A stretch of DNA of 64,000 nt from Roseovarius sp. MMSF_3350 (GTDB lineage: Bacteria > Pseudomonadota > Alphaproteobacteria > Rhodobacterales > Rhodobacteraceae): assembly GCF_030733425.1 (NCBI RefSeq), contig NZ_JASHIZ010000017.1, positions 36,101-100,100 on the forward strand, written 5' to 3'. Within the stretch, counting starts at the first letter, position 1, and each line of letters opens with the position of its first letter. Positions 19,862-28,883 of the stretch are shown here, piece by piece. A program made the translations under genes and the position numbers. A model generated the notes under the pieces. That model saw nothing but the letters and a program-made list of their open reading frames with translations, had not been told where the DNA came from and did no database searches.

Positions 19862-21217
19862 ATGGGTATTGAAATCGACATCGCGTGGCTCACGCTCATC
19901 ATGTTCGGCAGCCTTCTGGCGCTGCTGATGGCGGGCCTGCCACTGGCCTTCGTCACCGGCGGCCTGGCCTGCGTTTTCCTGTTCATCCTCGGCGATGAAC
20001 GCGCGCTCAACATCGTGCCCAGCCGAATCTTCCCGCTGATGACCAACTATCAGCTCTCGGCGATCCCGCTTTTCATCTTCATGGCCGCGATGCTGGAAAG
20101 GGCGGGCATCATCAACGACATGTTCGACGTGATCTACAAGGTCATGGGCGGGCTCAAGGGCGGGCTGGCCGCGGCCACCATCATCGCCTCGACGATCCTC
20201 GCTGCCATGGTCGGCGTGATCGGCGCGGCGGTCGTGACCATGGGCATCATCGCCTTGCCCGCCATGCTGAAACGGCATTACGATCCCAAGATCGCCATGG
20301 GCTCGATCATGGCCGGCGGCACGCTGGGCATCCTGATCCCGCCCTCGATTCTCGCCATCATCTACGCCGTGGTGGCCGAGCAATCGGTGGGCGAGCTCTT
20401 CATCGGCGCGGTCATTCCCGGCCTGATGCTGTCGGGCATGTATATCGCCTATGTGGTCATGCGCAGCTACATCAACCCGGCCCTCGGCCCCGCCATCCCC
20501 GTCGAGGAGCGCGTCTCGAACCGCGAAAAGGTACAACTCATCGGCAAGATGGCCGCCCCCATCACGCTGGTCGCGGTGGTCCTCGGCATCATCTTCTCGG
20601 GCGTCGCCACGCCGGTCGAGGCCGCGGGCATCGGCACTTTCGGCGCCTTCATCGTCGCCGCCATCCACCGCAAGCTCGACTGGCCCACCATCCGCGAGGC
20701 CTGCACCACCACGCTCAAGGCCTCGGCCATGGTCATCTGGATCATGTTCGGCGCCACGATCTTCGTCGGGCTCTACGTTCTGGAAGGCGGGCAACAATTC
20801 GTGCAGGACGCGCTGGCGGCCACCGGCCTCGGCCCTTGGGGCATCCTGATCCTGATGCAGATCCTGCTGGTGATCCTCGGCATGTTCCTCGACTGGGTCG
20901 GCATCCTGCTGCTCTGCGTGCCGATCTTCGTGCCGATCATCAAGGCGCTTGGCGCGGCCGCCTTCGGCCTTGACAGCCCCGAGGACCTGGTTCTGTGGTT
21001 CGGCGTGCTCTATCTGGTGAACATGCAGATGAGCTTCCTGTCGCCCCCCTTCGGCTACGCGCTCTTCTACCTGCGCGGGGTGGCGCCGCCGGAAATCCCG
21101 ATGACGGACATCTTCAAATCGGCCCTGCCCTTCCTGTTCCTGCAAATCGTCGGGCTGGTGCTCTGCATGGTATTTCCGCAGATCATCACCTGGCTGCCAA
21201 GGCTGATCTACGGCTGA
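19862..21217 (+). CDS. TRAP transporter large permease (DctM)
   Basis: The protein has 451 residues and many membrane helices. DctM features include 'GLPLAFVTGGLACVFLFILG', 'LAAATIIASTILAAMVGVIGAAVVTMGIIALPAMLKRHYDPKIAMGSIMAGGTLGILIPPS' and 'LLCVPIFVPIIKALG'. It is the sodium-coupled transporter proper, working with the DctQ subunit five bases upstream and the periplasmic binding protein. Confidence 0.93.
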   Translation: MGIEIDIAWLTLIMFGSLLALLMAGLPLAFVTGGLACVFLFILGDERALNIVPSRIFPLMTNYQLSAIPLFIFMAAMLERAGIINDMFDVIYKVMGGLKGGLAAATIIASTILAAMVGVIGAAVVTMGIIALPAMLKRHYDPKIAMGSIMAGGTLGILIPPSILAIIYAVVAEQSVGELFIGAVIPGLMLSGMYIAYVVMRSYINPALGPAIPVEERVSNREKVQLIGKMAAPITLVAVVLGIIFSGVATPVEAAGIGTFGAFIVAAIHRKLDWPTIREACTTTLKASAMVIWIMFGATIFVGLYVLEGGQQFVQDALAATGLGPWGILILMQILLVILGMFLDWVGILLLCVPIFVPIIKALGAAAFGLDSPEDLVLWFGVLYLVNMQMSFLSPPFGYALFYLRGVAPPEIPMTDIFKSALPFLFLQIVGLVLCMVFPQIITWLPRLIYG

Positions 21218-21245
21218 TACCGGGCCGAAACTCGCCGGCCTCTCA

Positions 21246-21275
21246 AACGGCCTCCGCACTGCGGGGGCCGTTTTC
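21246..21275 (+). terminator. Rho-independent terminator after the TRAP operon
   Basis: AACGGCC(T)CCGC pairs with GCGG(G)GGCCGTT around a 3-base loop, followed by TTTTC. It closes the TRAP operon and marks the end of core sequence before the island boundary. Confidence 0.8.
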
Positions 21276-21345
21276 GCATCCATGAAACGCCAATTGCCAC
21301 GCGACGCGCTCAACGAGCGTATCACTCCTTCAAATCTGGAAAAAG

Positions 21346-21399
21346 TGGTGCCCGGGGGCGGAATCGAACCACCGACACGAGGATTTTCAATCCTCTGCT
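21346..21399 (-). other. 3' fragment of tRNA-Phe(GAA): attachment-site boundary of the genomic island
   Basis: Read on the minus strand, this holds the anticodon arm (stem GAGGA/TCCTC, loop TTGAAAA, anticodon GAA), the T arm with GGTTCGATTCC, the 3' acceptor strand CCCGGGC and an encoded CCA. Immediately beyond the anticodon stem the sequence stops resembling a tRNA: no D arm or 5' acceptor strand follows. It is therefore a partial copy left when an element integrated in the tRNA gene; the intact tRNA should lie at the other end of the island, outside the window. Confidence 0.88.
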
Positions 21400-21679
21400 A
21401 TGATCTCATAAGCTTGCGACGCCTTGAGAACGCGTGAGGCAATCTGAGTGAGTCTGCGACGGCTAAACAGTTGATATTAAAGATATTGGGTCGTCTCCCA
21501 GAAACTCAAAATCCGTCTCGCGACATCTCAACGGGTTTCAACGCGTCTCACTGCAGCGCAGGGATTTTGTCGTCCTGGCGTCGTCCCGAAGCCATCTGCA
21601 CGATTCTCTGGACGTCGAAGCTTCCGGTGCTGCTTAAAGAGACCGACTTCCCTCCTGATTACAAACTCAGGAGACTTAC
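21400..21679. other. Island left end, no gene
   Basis: This stretch lies between the att fragment and the integrase gene. It contains several short CGTCTC-like repeats (near 21492, 21513 and 21543), which might be arm-type integrase sites, but they are too short to be sure. A ribosome site (CAGGAG) precedes the integrase ATG. Confidence 0.4.
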
Positions 21680-23080
21680 ATGCCATTCGATCGAAACGAA
21701 CCACAGGGCAACACTGTTCAAAGGAAGAGCCGCAAAGAGCGGCTGACCAACCAGTTTGTCCAGAACCTCAAACCGACCGGCAAGCGCCAAACAATTTCTG
21801 ATGAAGTCTGTCAGGGCTTGTCTCTGCGCATCGGCGTGTCAGGCACGAAGTCTTGGTCCTACATGGGCCGCGATTGCCACGGCAAGAGCCGCACCGAGAC
21901 GATCGGTCGGTATCCAGACATATCCTTGAAGGCCGCGCGCCGGCAAGCCGATCAGCTCCGCAAAATTTTCGCATCGTCGGAGTCGCTTGCCAGCCACCTG
22001 AAGCCCCCTGCCATCGTAGAAGAGGTCACATTGTATGAACTCCTGATCGAGGCAGAAGACAGGTTCCGCGCAACAAAAAAGATCTGGCAACCCCGCGGTA
22101 AAATAAGTGACGCTTCAACAGCACGCCAAGTAATAATGGCAGTGTTTGCCACTGAGCTACACCGCCCCGCTGTTGAATTGAGCGGCGAAAAGGCATCGAC
22201 ACTCATCCGAGCCTACACACCCAAGAGCAAAGCCAAGACAGGAAAAACCACCGCGAACGGTCAAACAGCCAAAGCACTCATCTATCTTCGGACGGTATTC
22301 AACTGGGCATCCCACCGGACTCCTCGTTTTCAGAAAATTGGAGCTGGTCGGAGTCCCGCCCTTCCTGTTGCGGATCTTTCGGTCATACAGGATCCTTCAA
22401 TTGACGATCCTATGATTACAGGAGAAAGAGACCGTGTCCTAACCGTTGGGGAGCTTCGCTCTCTCCTTCAGCATCTGAGGGTGCCAGAAACGACTCCGCC
22501 GGAATGGTGGAAGGTAGACCTGCGGCCGATCGCTCAGCGCTTCATGCTGCTCACCTTAGCGAGGAGGGAGGAAGTTGAAGCCGCCCGCCTACGGGATGTG
22601 AACTTCGAAGAAAAGTCGTGGACCAAGCGCGTCAAGGGAGGACATCAGGTTACACACCCGCTGTCGGACGCTGCCATCGCCCTGCTCAAAGCGCTCCCCG
22701 GATTTGATTGCCGGAAAGATAACGACCTATTATTTCCGAACCAAGAGTTCGGTCGCCTTGGAAACTGGAATCGTTCGAAATTGCAATTGCAGGAAATTTC
22801 AAGCGTAGAGGATTGGCACCGTCACGACCTAAGGCGCACAGGAGCGACAATTCTATCACTCTTTGGAGTACCCCCCCAGATCGTCGACACGTTGCTTTCG
22901 CATCAGAACCCACTTTCGAAACAGGCGGTCAGTCCGGCTTTGCAGAGCTACGCAAAGCTCGCGAAGGAGATGAAAGGTTTGCCAAATCCACTACGGGATG
23001 CGGTCGAAACTCTCGCCGAGGTTATTCGCACAATTGAGGAAGGCAAGTTGGGGTTTGTTTTATCTAACCAAGATCCTTGA
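21680..23080 (+). CDS. int: Tyrosine-family site-specific integrase
   Basis: The protein has 466 residues. The N-terminal DUF4102-type arm-binding domain is seen as 'DEVCQGLSLRIGVSGTKSWSYMGR...TETIGRYPDISLKAARRQA'. A core-binding domain is followed by the catalytic domain: first Arg in 'LLTLARREEVEAARLRDV', the HxxR box in 'WHRHDLRRTGATIL', the His of 'LLSHQNPL' and the nucleophile Tyr in 'ALQSYAKL'. All catalytic residues are present, so it is probably active. It lies about 280 bp inside the tRNA-Phe att fragment and presumably mediates integration and excision of the island. Confidence 0.93.
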   Translation: MPFDRNEPQGNTVQRKSRKERLTNQFVQNLKPTGKRQTISDEVCQGLSLRIGVSGTKSWSYMGRDCHGKSRTETIGRYPDISLKAARRQADQLRKIFASSESLASHLKPPAIVEEVTLYELLIEAEDRFRATKKIWQPRGKISDASTARQVIMAVFATELHRPAVELSGEKASTLIRAYTPKSKAKTGKTTANGQTAKALIYLRTVFNWASHRTPRFQKIGAGRSPALPVADLSVIQDPSIDDPMITGERDRVLTVGELRSLLQHLRVPETTPPEWWKVDLRPIAQRFMLLTLARREEVEAARLRDVNFEEKSWTKRVKGGHQVTHPLSDAAIALLKALPGFDCRKDNDLLFPNQEFGRLGNWNRSKLQLQEISSVEDWHRHDLRRTGATILSLFGVPPQIVDTLLSHQNPLSKQAVSPALQSYAKLAKEMKGLPNPLRDAVETLAEVIRTIEEGKLGFVLSNQDP

Positions 23081-23801
23081 TAACTACAAGCGACCGCACA
23101 AGTTGTCTTTGGCCGCACTCAGGAAGAAAGGTAAAAACCATCACCGACGGCATGGGAACCGTTCTGGCGAAGATGCAAACCCACATTGTCCCGGCGATCT
23201 CGGTTCATAGAGGAAAGCAAGAACTGATGGAACTGTAGGCGTGCGCGTATTTCTTCGCGCGCACGTGTGGAAAATCAGCATCTTGGCGCCGCTTTAGGCG
23301 CAAATTATTTCGGCTTCCACGCCCATATTTTTTCGCTTCATTGCCGAAGCTCTGCTGCAATCACACGCAGAACCAGAAATCCGATGTAGAAGATGAGATT
23401 TGGGGCGTTGTCAACGGAGACTCAAGTTTTCAAAACCCTGTTGAAGCTATTCATGTAGCCTCTCCATCGGCGATAGCACGCAATAAGGGCGGGAAGCCGA
23501 CTTTCGCCGCGCACGGCGCCGACGGCAGCTTCGCCGGCGCAACTGCCCATGTCTTCAGTTTGTAGATGTCCGCTCAGTTACGACCCTATACTGTTCTGAG
23601 CGAACTCGGTTTCCGCGCATGTGCCGAGCTTATCAACAGCGGTTCGTTAGAACGCAGGAATGCCGGCCGGCGACCCTGTTTACCCGCGGGCTGGGGTTAA
23701 GCTGCAAGGCCATGCCGACTGGGACGGAAGTCCGACTTGCGTGGCGCCCGGGCCGGAACAGATCGCAAGACGAATGTGTTCGTTCCAAAGGAGGACACGA
23801 T
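23081..23801. other. 720-bp stretch without a convincing gene
   Basis: I find no protein-coding gene with family similarity. A hairpin GTGCGCG...CGCGCAC occurs around 23240-23265. The region leads to the sulfide-stress operon and presumably carries its promoter; a strong AAAGGAGG ribosome site lies just before 23802. The long upstream extension of the downstream frame (to 23619) has no ribosome site and is not family-like. Confidence 0.4.
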
Positions 23802-25193
23802 ATGACCCTACGTTTCGAACAGATACTGGCCGACGGGGTCGCTGAATGCTCCTATTTGCTCGGCGACGACGCGACGCACACCTGCGCGGTTGTTGATCCG
23901 CGCCCTGACGTGGAGATCTACCTCGAAACCGCCCGGCGTTTCGGCCTCGCCATCACCCATGTCTTCGAGACCCATATCCATGCGGACTTCCTGAGCGGCG
24001 CGCGCGAACTGGTGGACCGGCTCGGCGGGCAGGCGAAGCTTTACGTCAGCACCGAGGGCGGGGCCGAATACGGCTTCGAGCATGAGCCCGTGCGCGACGG
24101 CGACGAGTTCACCTTCGGCGGCATGCGCATGAAGGCGCGATTCACCCCCGGCCACACTCCGGAGCACGTCTCCTACCTGCTCTTCGATGGCGACATCGAG
24201 ACGCCGTGGGGCGTGCTGTCTGGCGATGCCTTCTTCGTCGACAGCGTCGGCCGGCCCGACCTGCTGGGCGACAACCAGTCCGAAGAGCTGGCGGAGAAGC
24301 TCTTCCACACCGTCCGGGACGTCTTCATGGCGCTGCCGGACGACGTCATCATCTACCCCTGCCACGGGGCGGGGTCGGCCTGCGGACCCGACATCGGCGA
24401 CCGGATGTCCTCGACCATCGGCTATGAGCGACGCTTCAACAGCTACGCTCGGATCGAGGAGCTGGACGAGTTCAAGGAGGCGATCCTGGGGGACGCCCCG
24501 CCGGTGCCGACCCATTATCCGCGCATGAAGAAGGTGAACGCCAAGGGCCCGGAGGTGCTGCGCAACCTGCCGCGCATCGAGCCGATGACCGTGGAGCGCT
24601 TCGGCAAGGCGACGGAGGGCGGCGCCCAGATTCTCGACGTGCGCGACATGATGGATTTCGGCGCGGGCCACGTGCCGGGAAGCCTGAACATTGGCGCGCG
24701 ACCGGAGCTTTCGGTCTGGGCGGGCTGGCTCCTCGATCCAGGCAAGCCAATCTATCTCGTCCTGCACGAGGACGGCGAGCTTCCCGACGTGTTGCGCCTG
24801 CTCTGGCGCACCGGCTTCACCGACTTCGGGGGCTACCTCGCGGGTGGCATGGCCGCCTGGCGCGAGGCAGGGCTGGAATTTGCCCAGATCCCGCAAATTT
24901 CTGTGCATGAGCTGAAGCAGGCGGACGACCTGCAACCCCTCGACGTGCGCAAGCCGGATGAATGGGAGGGCGGGCACATCCCGGGCGCCCGCCATGCCTT
25001 CCTCGGAGAACTGCGGGAGGAGATGGACAACCTCGATCGCTCCGCCCCCTACGCCACCTATTGCGCCAGCGGTTTCCGCGCCTCAATTGCCGCCAGCCTG
25101 TTGAAGAGAAACGGCTTCGGACAGGTGCGCAACGTGCCGGGCAGTTGGAAGGGTTGGAGCGCCGCCGGCTACAACGTCGAGAAACCGAGCTAA
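23802..25193 (+). CDS. CstB-like persulfide dioxygenase fused to two rhodanese domains
   Basis: The protein has 463 residues. The N-terminal metallo-beta-lactamase domain (about 1-245) carries 'FETHIHADFLSG' and 'FTPGHTPEHVSYLL', as in persulfide dioxygenases. The first rhodanese-like domain (about 260-355) has no catalytic Cys in its active-site loop ('LVLHEDGE'). The second (about 365-460) has 'TYCASGFRAS' with the Cys. This MBL - degenerate rhodanese - active rhodanese layout matches CstB, which oxidises low-molecular-weight persulfides and forms thiosulfate. ATG 23802 follows AAAGGAGG. The downstream DUF442 gene supports a sulfide-detoxification operon; no sulfide:quinone oxidoreductase gene is seen. 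Confidence 0.88.
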   Translation: MTLRFEQILADGVAECSYLLGDDATHTCAVVDPRPDVEIYLETARRFGLAITHVFETHIHADFLSGARELVDRLGGQAKLYVSTEGGAEYGFEHEPVRDGDEFTFGGMRMKARFTPGHTPEHVSYLLFDGDIETPWGVLSGDAFFVDSVGRPDLLGDNQSEELAEKLFHTVRDVFMALPDDVIIYPCHGAGSACGPDIGDRMSSTIGYERRFNSYARIEELDEFKEAILGDAPPVPTHYPRMKKVNAKGPEVLRNLPRIEPMTVERFGKATEGGAQILDVRDMMDFGAGHVPGSLNIGARPELSVWAGWLLDPGKPIYLVLHEDGELPDVLRLLWRTGFTDFGGYLAGGMAAWREAGLEFAQIPQISVHELKQADDLQPLDVRKPDEWEGGHIPGARHAFLGELREEMDNLDRSAPYATYCASGFRASIAASLLKRNGFGQVRNVPGSWKGWSAAGYNVEKPS

Positions 25194-25203
25194 AGAGGAC
25201 ACC

Positions 25204-25662
25204 ATGCAAGATACAGTCCAGATCAACGATCGTTTCACGATCGCCAAGTTCGCGCCCGAAGCCGATCAGGTCCGGCAGGCCGCGCAGGAGGGCTTCCGAT
25301 CGCTCATCAACATGCAGACCGATGACGAGGACAAGAAGCTGAAGATGAAACCGGAGGAGGAAGCTGAAACGGCAAGGGAGGCCGGCCTGACCTTTCTGCA
25401 TCATCCGGTCGACGGCGAGAAACTCTCCGAAGACCTTGTCGATGACTTCCGCCGAAAGGCCATCGACCTGCCGGCCCCGGTGCTGGTTCACTGCGCCTCT
25501 GGCAAGCGGTCCGGCGCCTTCGTGATGATGCACATCGGCAGCGAACAAGGCATTACCGGCGACGAGGTCATCCGCAAGGCCGAGGAGATGGGCTTTGAGT
25601 GCGACACGCCGGAGCTTGAAGACTTCGTGAAGAGCTACGTGAACAGCCACAACGGTAAATGA
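25204..25662 (+). CDS. DUF442/beta-lactamase hydrolase-like phosphatase-fold protein
   Basis: The protein has 152 residues. The DUF442 signature is 'FRSLINMQTDDED' and 'HHPVDGEKLSEDLVDDF', followed by a cysteine-phosphatase-type loop 'VHCASGKRSGAF' (HCx5R) at about 98-109. Such domains accompany rhodanese/persulfide dioxygenase proteins (BLH/BigR context) and are thought to act in sulfur transfer, though the exact reaction is unknown. It starts ten bases after the CstB-like gene, with AAAGAGGA upstream. Confidence 0.82.
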   Translation: MQDTVQINDRFTIAKFAPEADQVRQAAQEGFRSLINMQTDDEDKKLKMKPEEEAETAREAGLTFLHHPVDGEKLSEDLVDDFRRKAIDLPAPVLVHCASGKRSGAFVMMHIGSEQGITGDEVIRKAEEMGFECDTPELEDFVKSYVNSHNGK

Positions 25663-25745
25663 CTGCAACGGGCCGGGGCACCTACATCTCGGCCTTTTGT
25701 GCCCTCACCTTTCCCGAGAGGGGTCCTGCATGTCCAGACGCGATA

Positions 25746-26230
25746 TCAGGCGTGGTTCTTCGATATCACACTGACTTGCCCATTGCGTTCCAGATGGGCC
25801 TCCTCGAACTCCGAGAGATCCCGCAAGCCCTTCAGGCGCAGCGACTCTGTGATATGGTTCTCGCCGAAGTGAGCACTGCGCAAGGCTTGCCAGTCCACCT
25901 TCGCCTCGTGGACAAAGGTAATGGTGCGCCCTTTCACGAGACGGATGACGATTTGCGAATGCGGCGCGATGGCGTTCACCTGACATAGAGAACCACCACA
26001 AGGTGGCCACAAGCTCCGGGATCAACGGCGCGTTACCCTGAGGGCGCGGCTAACGCTCGACCCAAGAATGACGGTCAGAACGATGTCCTGCGCCGACAGG
26101 TTCGGGACCGACGTGGTGCCACCCGATAAAGCAGGATGGCGTAGACAAAGATGATCGCTGCGCGGATGCTCATCTGCCACCAGGCGATATGCGGCGTGTC
26201 TTGGCCGATCAGGTAATGAAATGTTTCCAT
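25746..26230 (-). pseudogene. Decayed DUF421 (YetF/YcaP-like) membrane protein gene
   Basis: Pieces of one DUF421 protein are spread over three frames on the minus strand. From ATG 26230 it reads 'METFHYLIG...WWQMSIRAAIIFVYAILLYRVAPRRS'; then another frame gives 'SAQDIVLTVILGSSVSRAL'; then, after 'NAPLIPELVATL', the third frame gives the soluble domain 'IRLVKGRTITFV...ITESLRLKGLRDLSEFEEAHLERNGQVSVI', which is the typical DUF421 C-terminus. At least two frameshifts and a missing membrane segment show that the gene is dead. Confidence 0.8.
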
Positions 26231-26425
26231 GGCCCCGGTTCCCTTTTTTTCGCTTAGCTCGAATATCCCTTTCGGTCCTCTCGAATCTCCACGGATCGGG
26301 TTCCACGAGCTACTGACAGTAGACGAGGTGAGTATGTCAAAATGGTCGTGTCGGCACGCTCCATTCCTCTCGTTCTCGCATCGTCACAAATGGGTTGCGC
26401 TAACCAAATGGAATTGCCCTAATGA

Positions 26426-27463
26426 ATGCGGGATAAATATGCGGCAATGACGATGAAACAGAGTGAATCTTCAGAACTGCAAGCTCCAGAAAGCCTTCAG
26501 CAGCACCTCGCCGCGATCGTCGAGGGGTCGGATGATGCGATCATCACGAAGGGTCTCGATAGCGTCATCCGTAGTTGGAACCCGGGCGCGGAACGGCTTT
26601 TCGGATACTCCGCCGAGGAGGCTATCGGTCGGTCGATCACGTTGATCTTCCCTGATGACCGCATGGACGAAGAAGCCGGTTTCATCGCGCGGCTGCGCCG
26701 GGGTGAGCGGATCTCCAACCTGGAGACGGTCCGGAAGCGCAAGGACGGAACTCTCGTGCCGATTTCACTCACCGTTTCCCCGGTGCGCAATGCCAACGGC
26801 AAAATCATCGGCGCGTCGAAGATCGCACGGGACATCACGCTACAACGCCAGGCCGTGGAGAGGCAGCAACTCCTTCTCTCCGAAATGCGCCATCGGGTCG
26901 GAAACTCCTTCGCGGTGGCCGGCGGACTTCTTGGCATCGCGGCGCGTCAGGTGGAGAGCGTCCAAGAGCTCGTCACGGTGATGCGCCAACGCCTCCATGC
27001 CTTGGCATCTGTCCATGCGCGCGCCGTCGATGATCCCGCTGGAGCACGGCCGGAGGGCACTGCTCTGGTCCATCTCATCACCTCGATCCTGGAACCCTTC
27101 AGCGGGGGCGCTTCCGTGCAACTGGATGTGCCGGAGCTCGACGTGTGTCCGGCCGCCATCACGCCCCTGTCACTCGTTTTCTTCGAGCTGGCGACCAACG
27201 CCGTGAAGTATGGAGGTCTCTCTGAAGCAGGTGACGGCATCGCGATCCAGGCGGAGAAGCATGGTAACCGCCTGATCGTCCACTGGACGGAAGCCTGCGC
27301 CACGAAGCCCGCATCCGGCGAACCCGGCAAGGCGGGCTTCGGAACACGCATGTGCCAGAACACGGTCGGCTCTTCGCTCGGTGGAAAATTCTCCAGAGAT
27401 TTCAACCCGAACGGCATGATAGCGACGCTGAACCTCGACCTGACAGCCGTGACGGGCGTGTAG
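26426..27463 (+). CDS. PAS-domain sensor histidine kinase, HWE/HisKA_2 family
   Basis: The product has 345 residues, or 338 if ATG 26447 is used; neither start has a strong ribosome site. A PAS domain with PAC (about 25-145: 'AIVEGSDDAIITKGLDSVIRSWNPGAERLFGYSAEEAIG' and 'VRNANGKIIGASKIARDIT') precedes a phosphoacceptor helix 'LLLSEMRHRVGNSFAVAGGLL' and an HWE-type ATP-binding domain ('FFELATNAVKYGGLS', 'GKAGFGTRMC'). There is no membrane segment, so it is a cytoplasmic sensor. Homologues are often stress or light sensors of the general stress response, but the PAS domain lacks the LOV cysteine motif. No cognate regulator is adjacent. Confidence 0.85.
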   Translation: MRDKYAAMTMKQSESSELQAPESLQQHLAAIVEGSDDAIITKGLDSVIRSWNPGAERLFGYSAEEAIGRSITLIFPDDRMDEEAGFIARLRRGERISNLETVRKRKDGTLVPISLTVSPVRNANGKIIGASKIARDITLQRQAVERQQLLLSEMRHRVGNSFAVAGGLLGIAARQVESVQELVTVMRQRLHALASVHARAVDDPAGARPEGTALVHLITSILEPFSGGASVQLDVPELDVCPAAITPLSLVFFELATNAVKYGGLSEAGDGIAIQAEKHGNRLIVHWTEACATKPASGEPGKAGFGTRMCQNTVGSSLGGKFSRDFNPNGMIATLNLDLTAVTGV

Positions 27464-28052
27464 GCGTAGGAGCTCCATTTGGCTCGATGGGCAAGTGCGC
27501 CGAAGTATTAGGAGGCTGGACGGGCTTGGCAACGCGCGTCCCAGGTCAATCGGTCTGCTACGACATCTACGAAGGTCGTCTGTTCAACCTGGTTGATGTA
27601 GACGGCCAGGACTCTTCCAGAGACATCATATGAGGTTGCGGGAACCAACCGGCCCGAATGCTGCAACCCGCCACGAAAGACCGCTTCGGGGAAAGCTGCG
27701 ACGCAGCGATGTCCTCGTGGCGAAGGTCAGGTATGGGCCGAGAGCGGCGGGCGTGCAGGATCGCGCAGCGCGTGCCTTGCTGCGTTGCCGCAGGTCCGCT
27801 TCGAGCCCATAGTGAGGGATGCTGCATCGTGCACCAATGTCCGCTCCTCGGGCAGCGGCCAAAAACGTGACAAAATCAAACCGAGTTTCGCCAAGGGTTT
27901 GCGGCACAAAATTTTTCAATGTTTGCGGGCGCGTAGTCGCCAGCGCCAAAAACGACCGTTTTTGGCGCACAGGTTCTGGCAGGGGGTTTATGTCCTATAC
28001 GTCGGCGAAGCTTGAATTCGGTGGGCGATGATGGAACGATTGCTTGCTGCTG
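27464..28052. other. Stretch without a convincing gene; contains one copy of a degenerate repeat
   Basis: None of the short frames here resembles a protein family. Near its right end, at 27953-27985, lies the first copy of a repeat that recurs at 29630-29662 on the other side of the two-gene cassette. Confidence 0.4.
27953..27985 (+). repeat. Degenerate ~33-bp direct repeat, left copy
   Basis: CGACCGTTT followed by a GGTTCTGGCAGGG-like half; about 26 of 32 positions match the right copy at 29630-29662. The copies flank the unknown two-gene cassette in direct orientation. Confidence 0.5.
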
Positions 28053-28883
28053 TTAGCTCGTCAAAGGCAGCAGCAGAACGTCCAATACGGCAGCAGTGCT
28101 CGCACCTATACCAGCATCGACGAGGAAGGATCGAATCTGTGTTCCCGAGAGGTGCCGCCCTCGTACGGCTTTGCCCGCGATGATGGCAGAACTGACAAGC
28201 GAGGACGTGGCCAGCCCCTCGCTTATCTCGTCGACCAAGCCGTCCCCCTGCAGCACCGCGAGTCTATCATAGACATCACGCGTTAGCTCGGTGTTAGAAA
28301 ATCCCGAGCTTTCGATGCCGGGCATTTTCGCTGCCACTTCATCGGTCACTCTGATCTCGATATCAGGGTAACGCGCCAGATGCTCCAGAACCTGCGCTTC
28401 CGACGCAACGGCCTTCAGCTGCACTTCCCCGATTACGTTGCCATCGACAATAAACTCGACGTCGCCGCCCGGATGATTGGTGAACTCTTTCACCTCGGCT
28501 GCCACGGAATCCCAATCTCCGTTTTCGGCCTGCACGAACAAAAGCTCGTGGTAGATGCCTTTCACGTTCGACGCGACGCCGCGAAGCTGGTCTTGAGAAA
28601 GCGAGCCCAGATAGTCCGAAAGCTCTTGAGCGCTGGCTGTTCTTAGCGAACCGGTGGAGCGACGTAGCGCTTGGAGTACCAGTTCTTCTTCCAGCGTCCA
28701 CTCACGGGACGCGTCTTCGATCAGGCGCTGGAACGTGACCGCGATGACGACCGAAGCAAGCCTTGAATGCCTCTCGCTTTCCTCGACCGTGCGAGTTTCG
28801 AGGCGCGACGGGATAGTCGGCGATGGTGACGCCGTAGTTTCCACAGGGGTAGTAGGGCGAGTGTGTCTTTGAATGATTGGCAT
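28053..28883 (-). CDS. Unknown cassette protein with linker and C-terminal helical region
   Basis: This open frame of 276 codons begins with a Pro/Ser/Thr-rich linker ('PTTPVETTASPSPTIPSRL'). A globular part follows ('ELLFVQAENGDWDSVAAEVKEF', 'VDGNVIGEVQLKAVASEAQVLEHLARYP'), then a Gly/Ala/Val-rich, possibly membrane-associated end ('SSLVSSAIIAGKAVRG', 'GIGASTAAVLDVLLLPL'). I do not recognise the family. Its first 163 bases overlap the 3' end of the next gene upstream in another frame, and the linker-like start lacks a clear ribosome site. The two frames may therefore be one longer protein joined by a frameshift. Confidence 0.6.
   Translation of the reverse strand: MPIIQRHTRPTTPVETTASPSPTIPSRLETRTVEESERHSRLASVVIAVTFQRLIEDASREWTLEEELVLQALRRSTGSLRTASAQELSDYLGSLSQDQLRGVASNVKGIYHELLFVQAENGDWDSVAAEVKEFTNHPGGDVEFIVDGNVIGEVQLKAVASEAQVLEHLARYPDIEIRVTDEVAAKMPGIESSGFSNTELTRDVYDRLAVLQGDGLVDEISEGLATSSLVSSAIIAGKAVRGRHLSGTQIRSFLVDAGIGASTAAVLDVLLLPLTS

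Noticed and set aside
21346..21430. A complete tRNA-Phe gene
   Set aside because: Only anticodon arm, T arm and 3' acceptor strand are present; no D arm or 5' acceptor strand follows.
27626..27970. Small frames on both strands between the sensor kinase and the two-gene cassette
   Set aside because: They overlap each other on both strands, lack ribosome sites and match no family.
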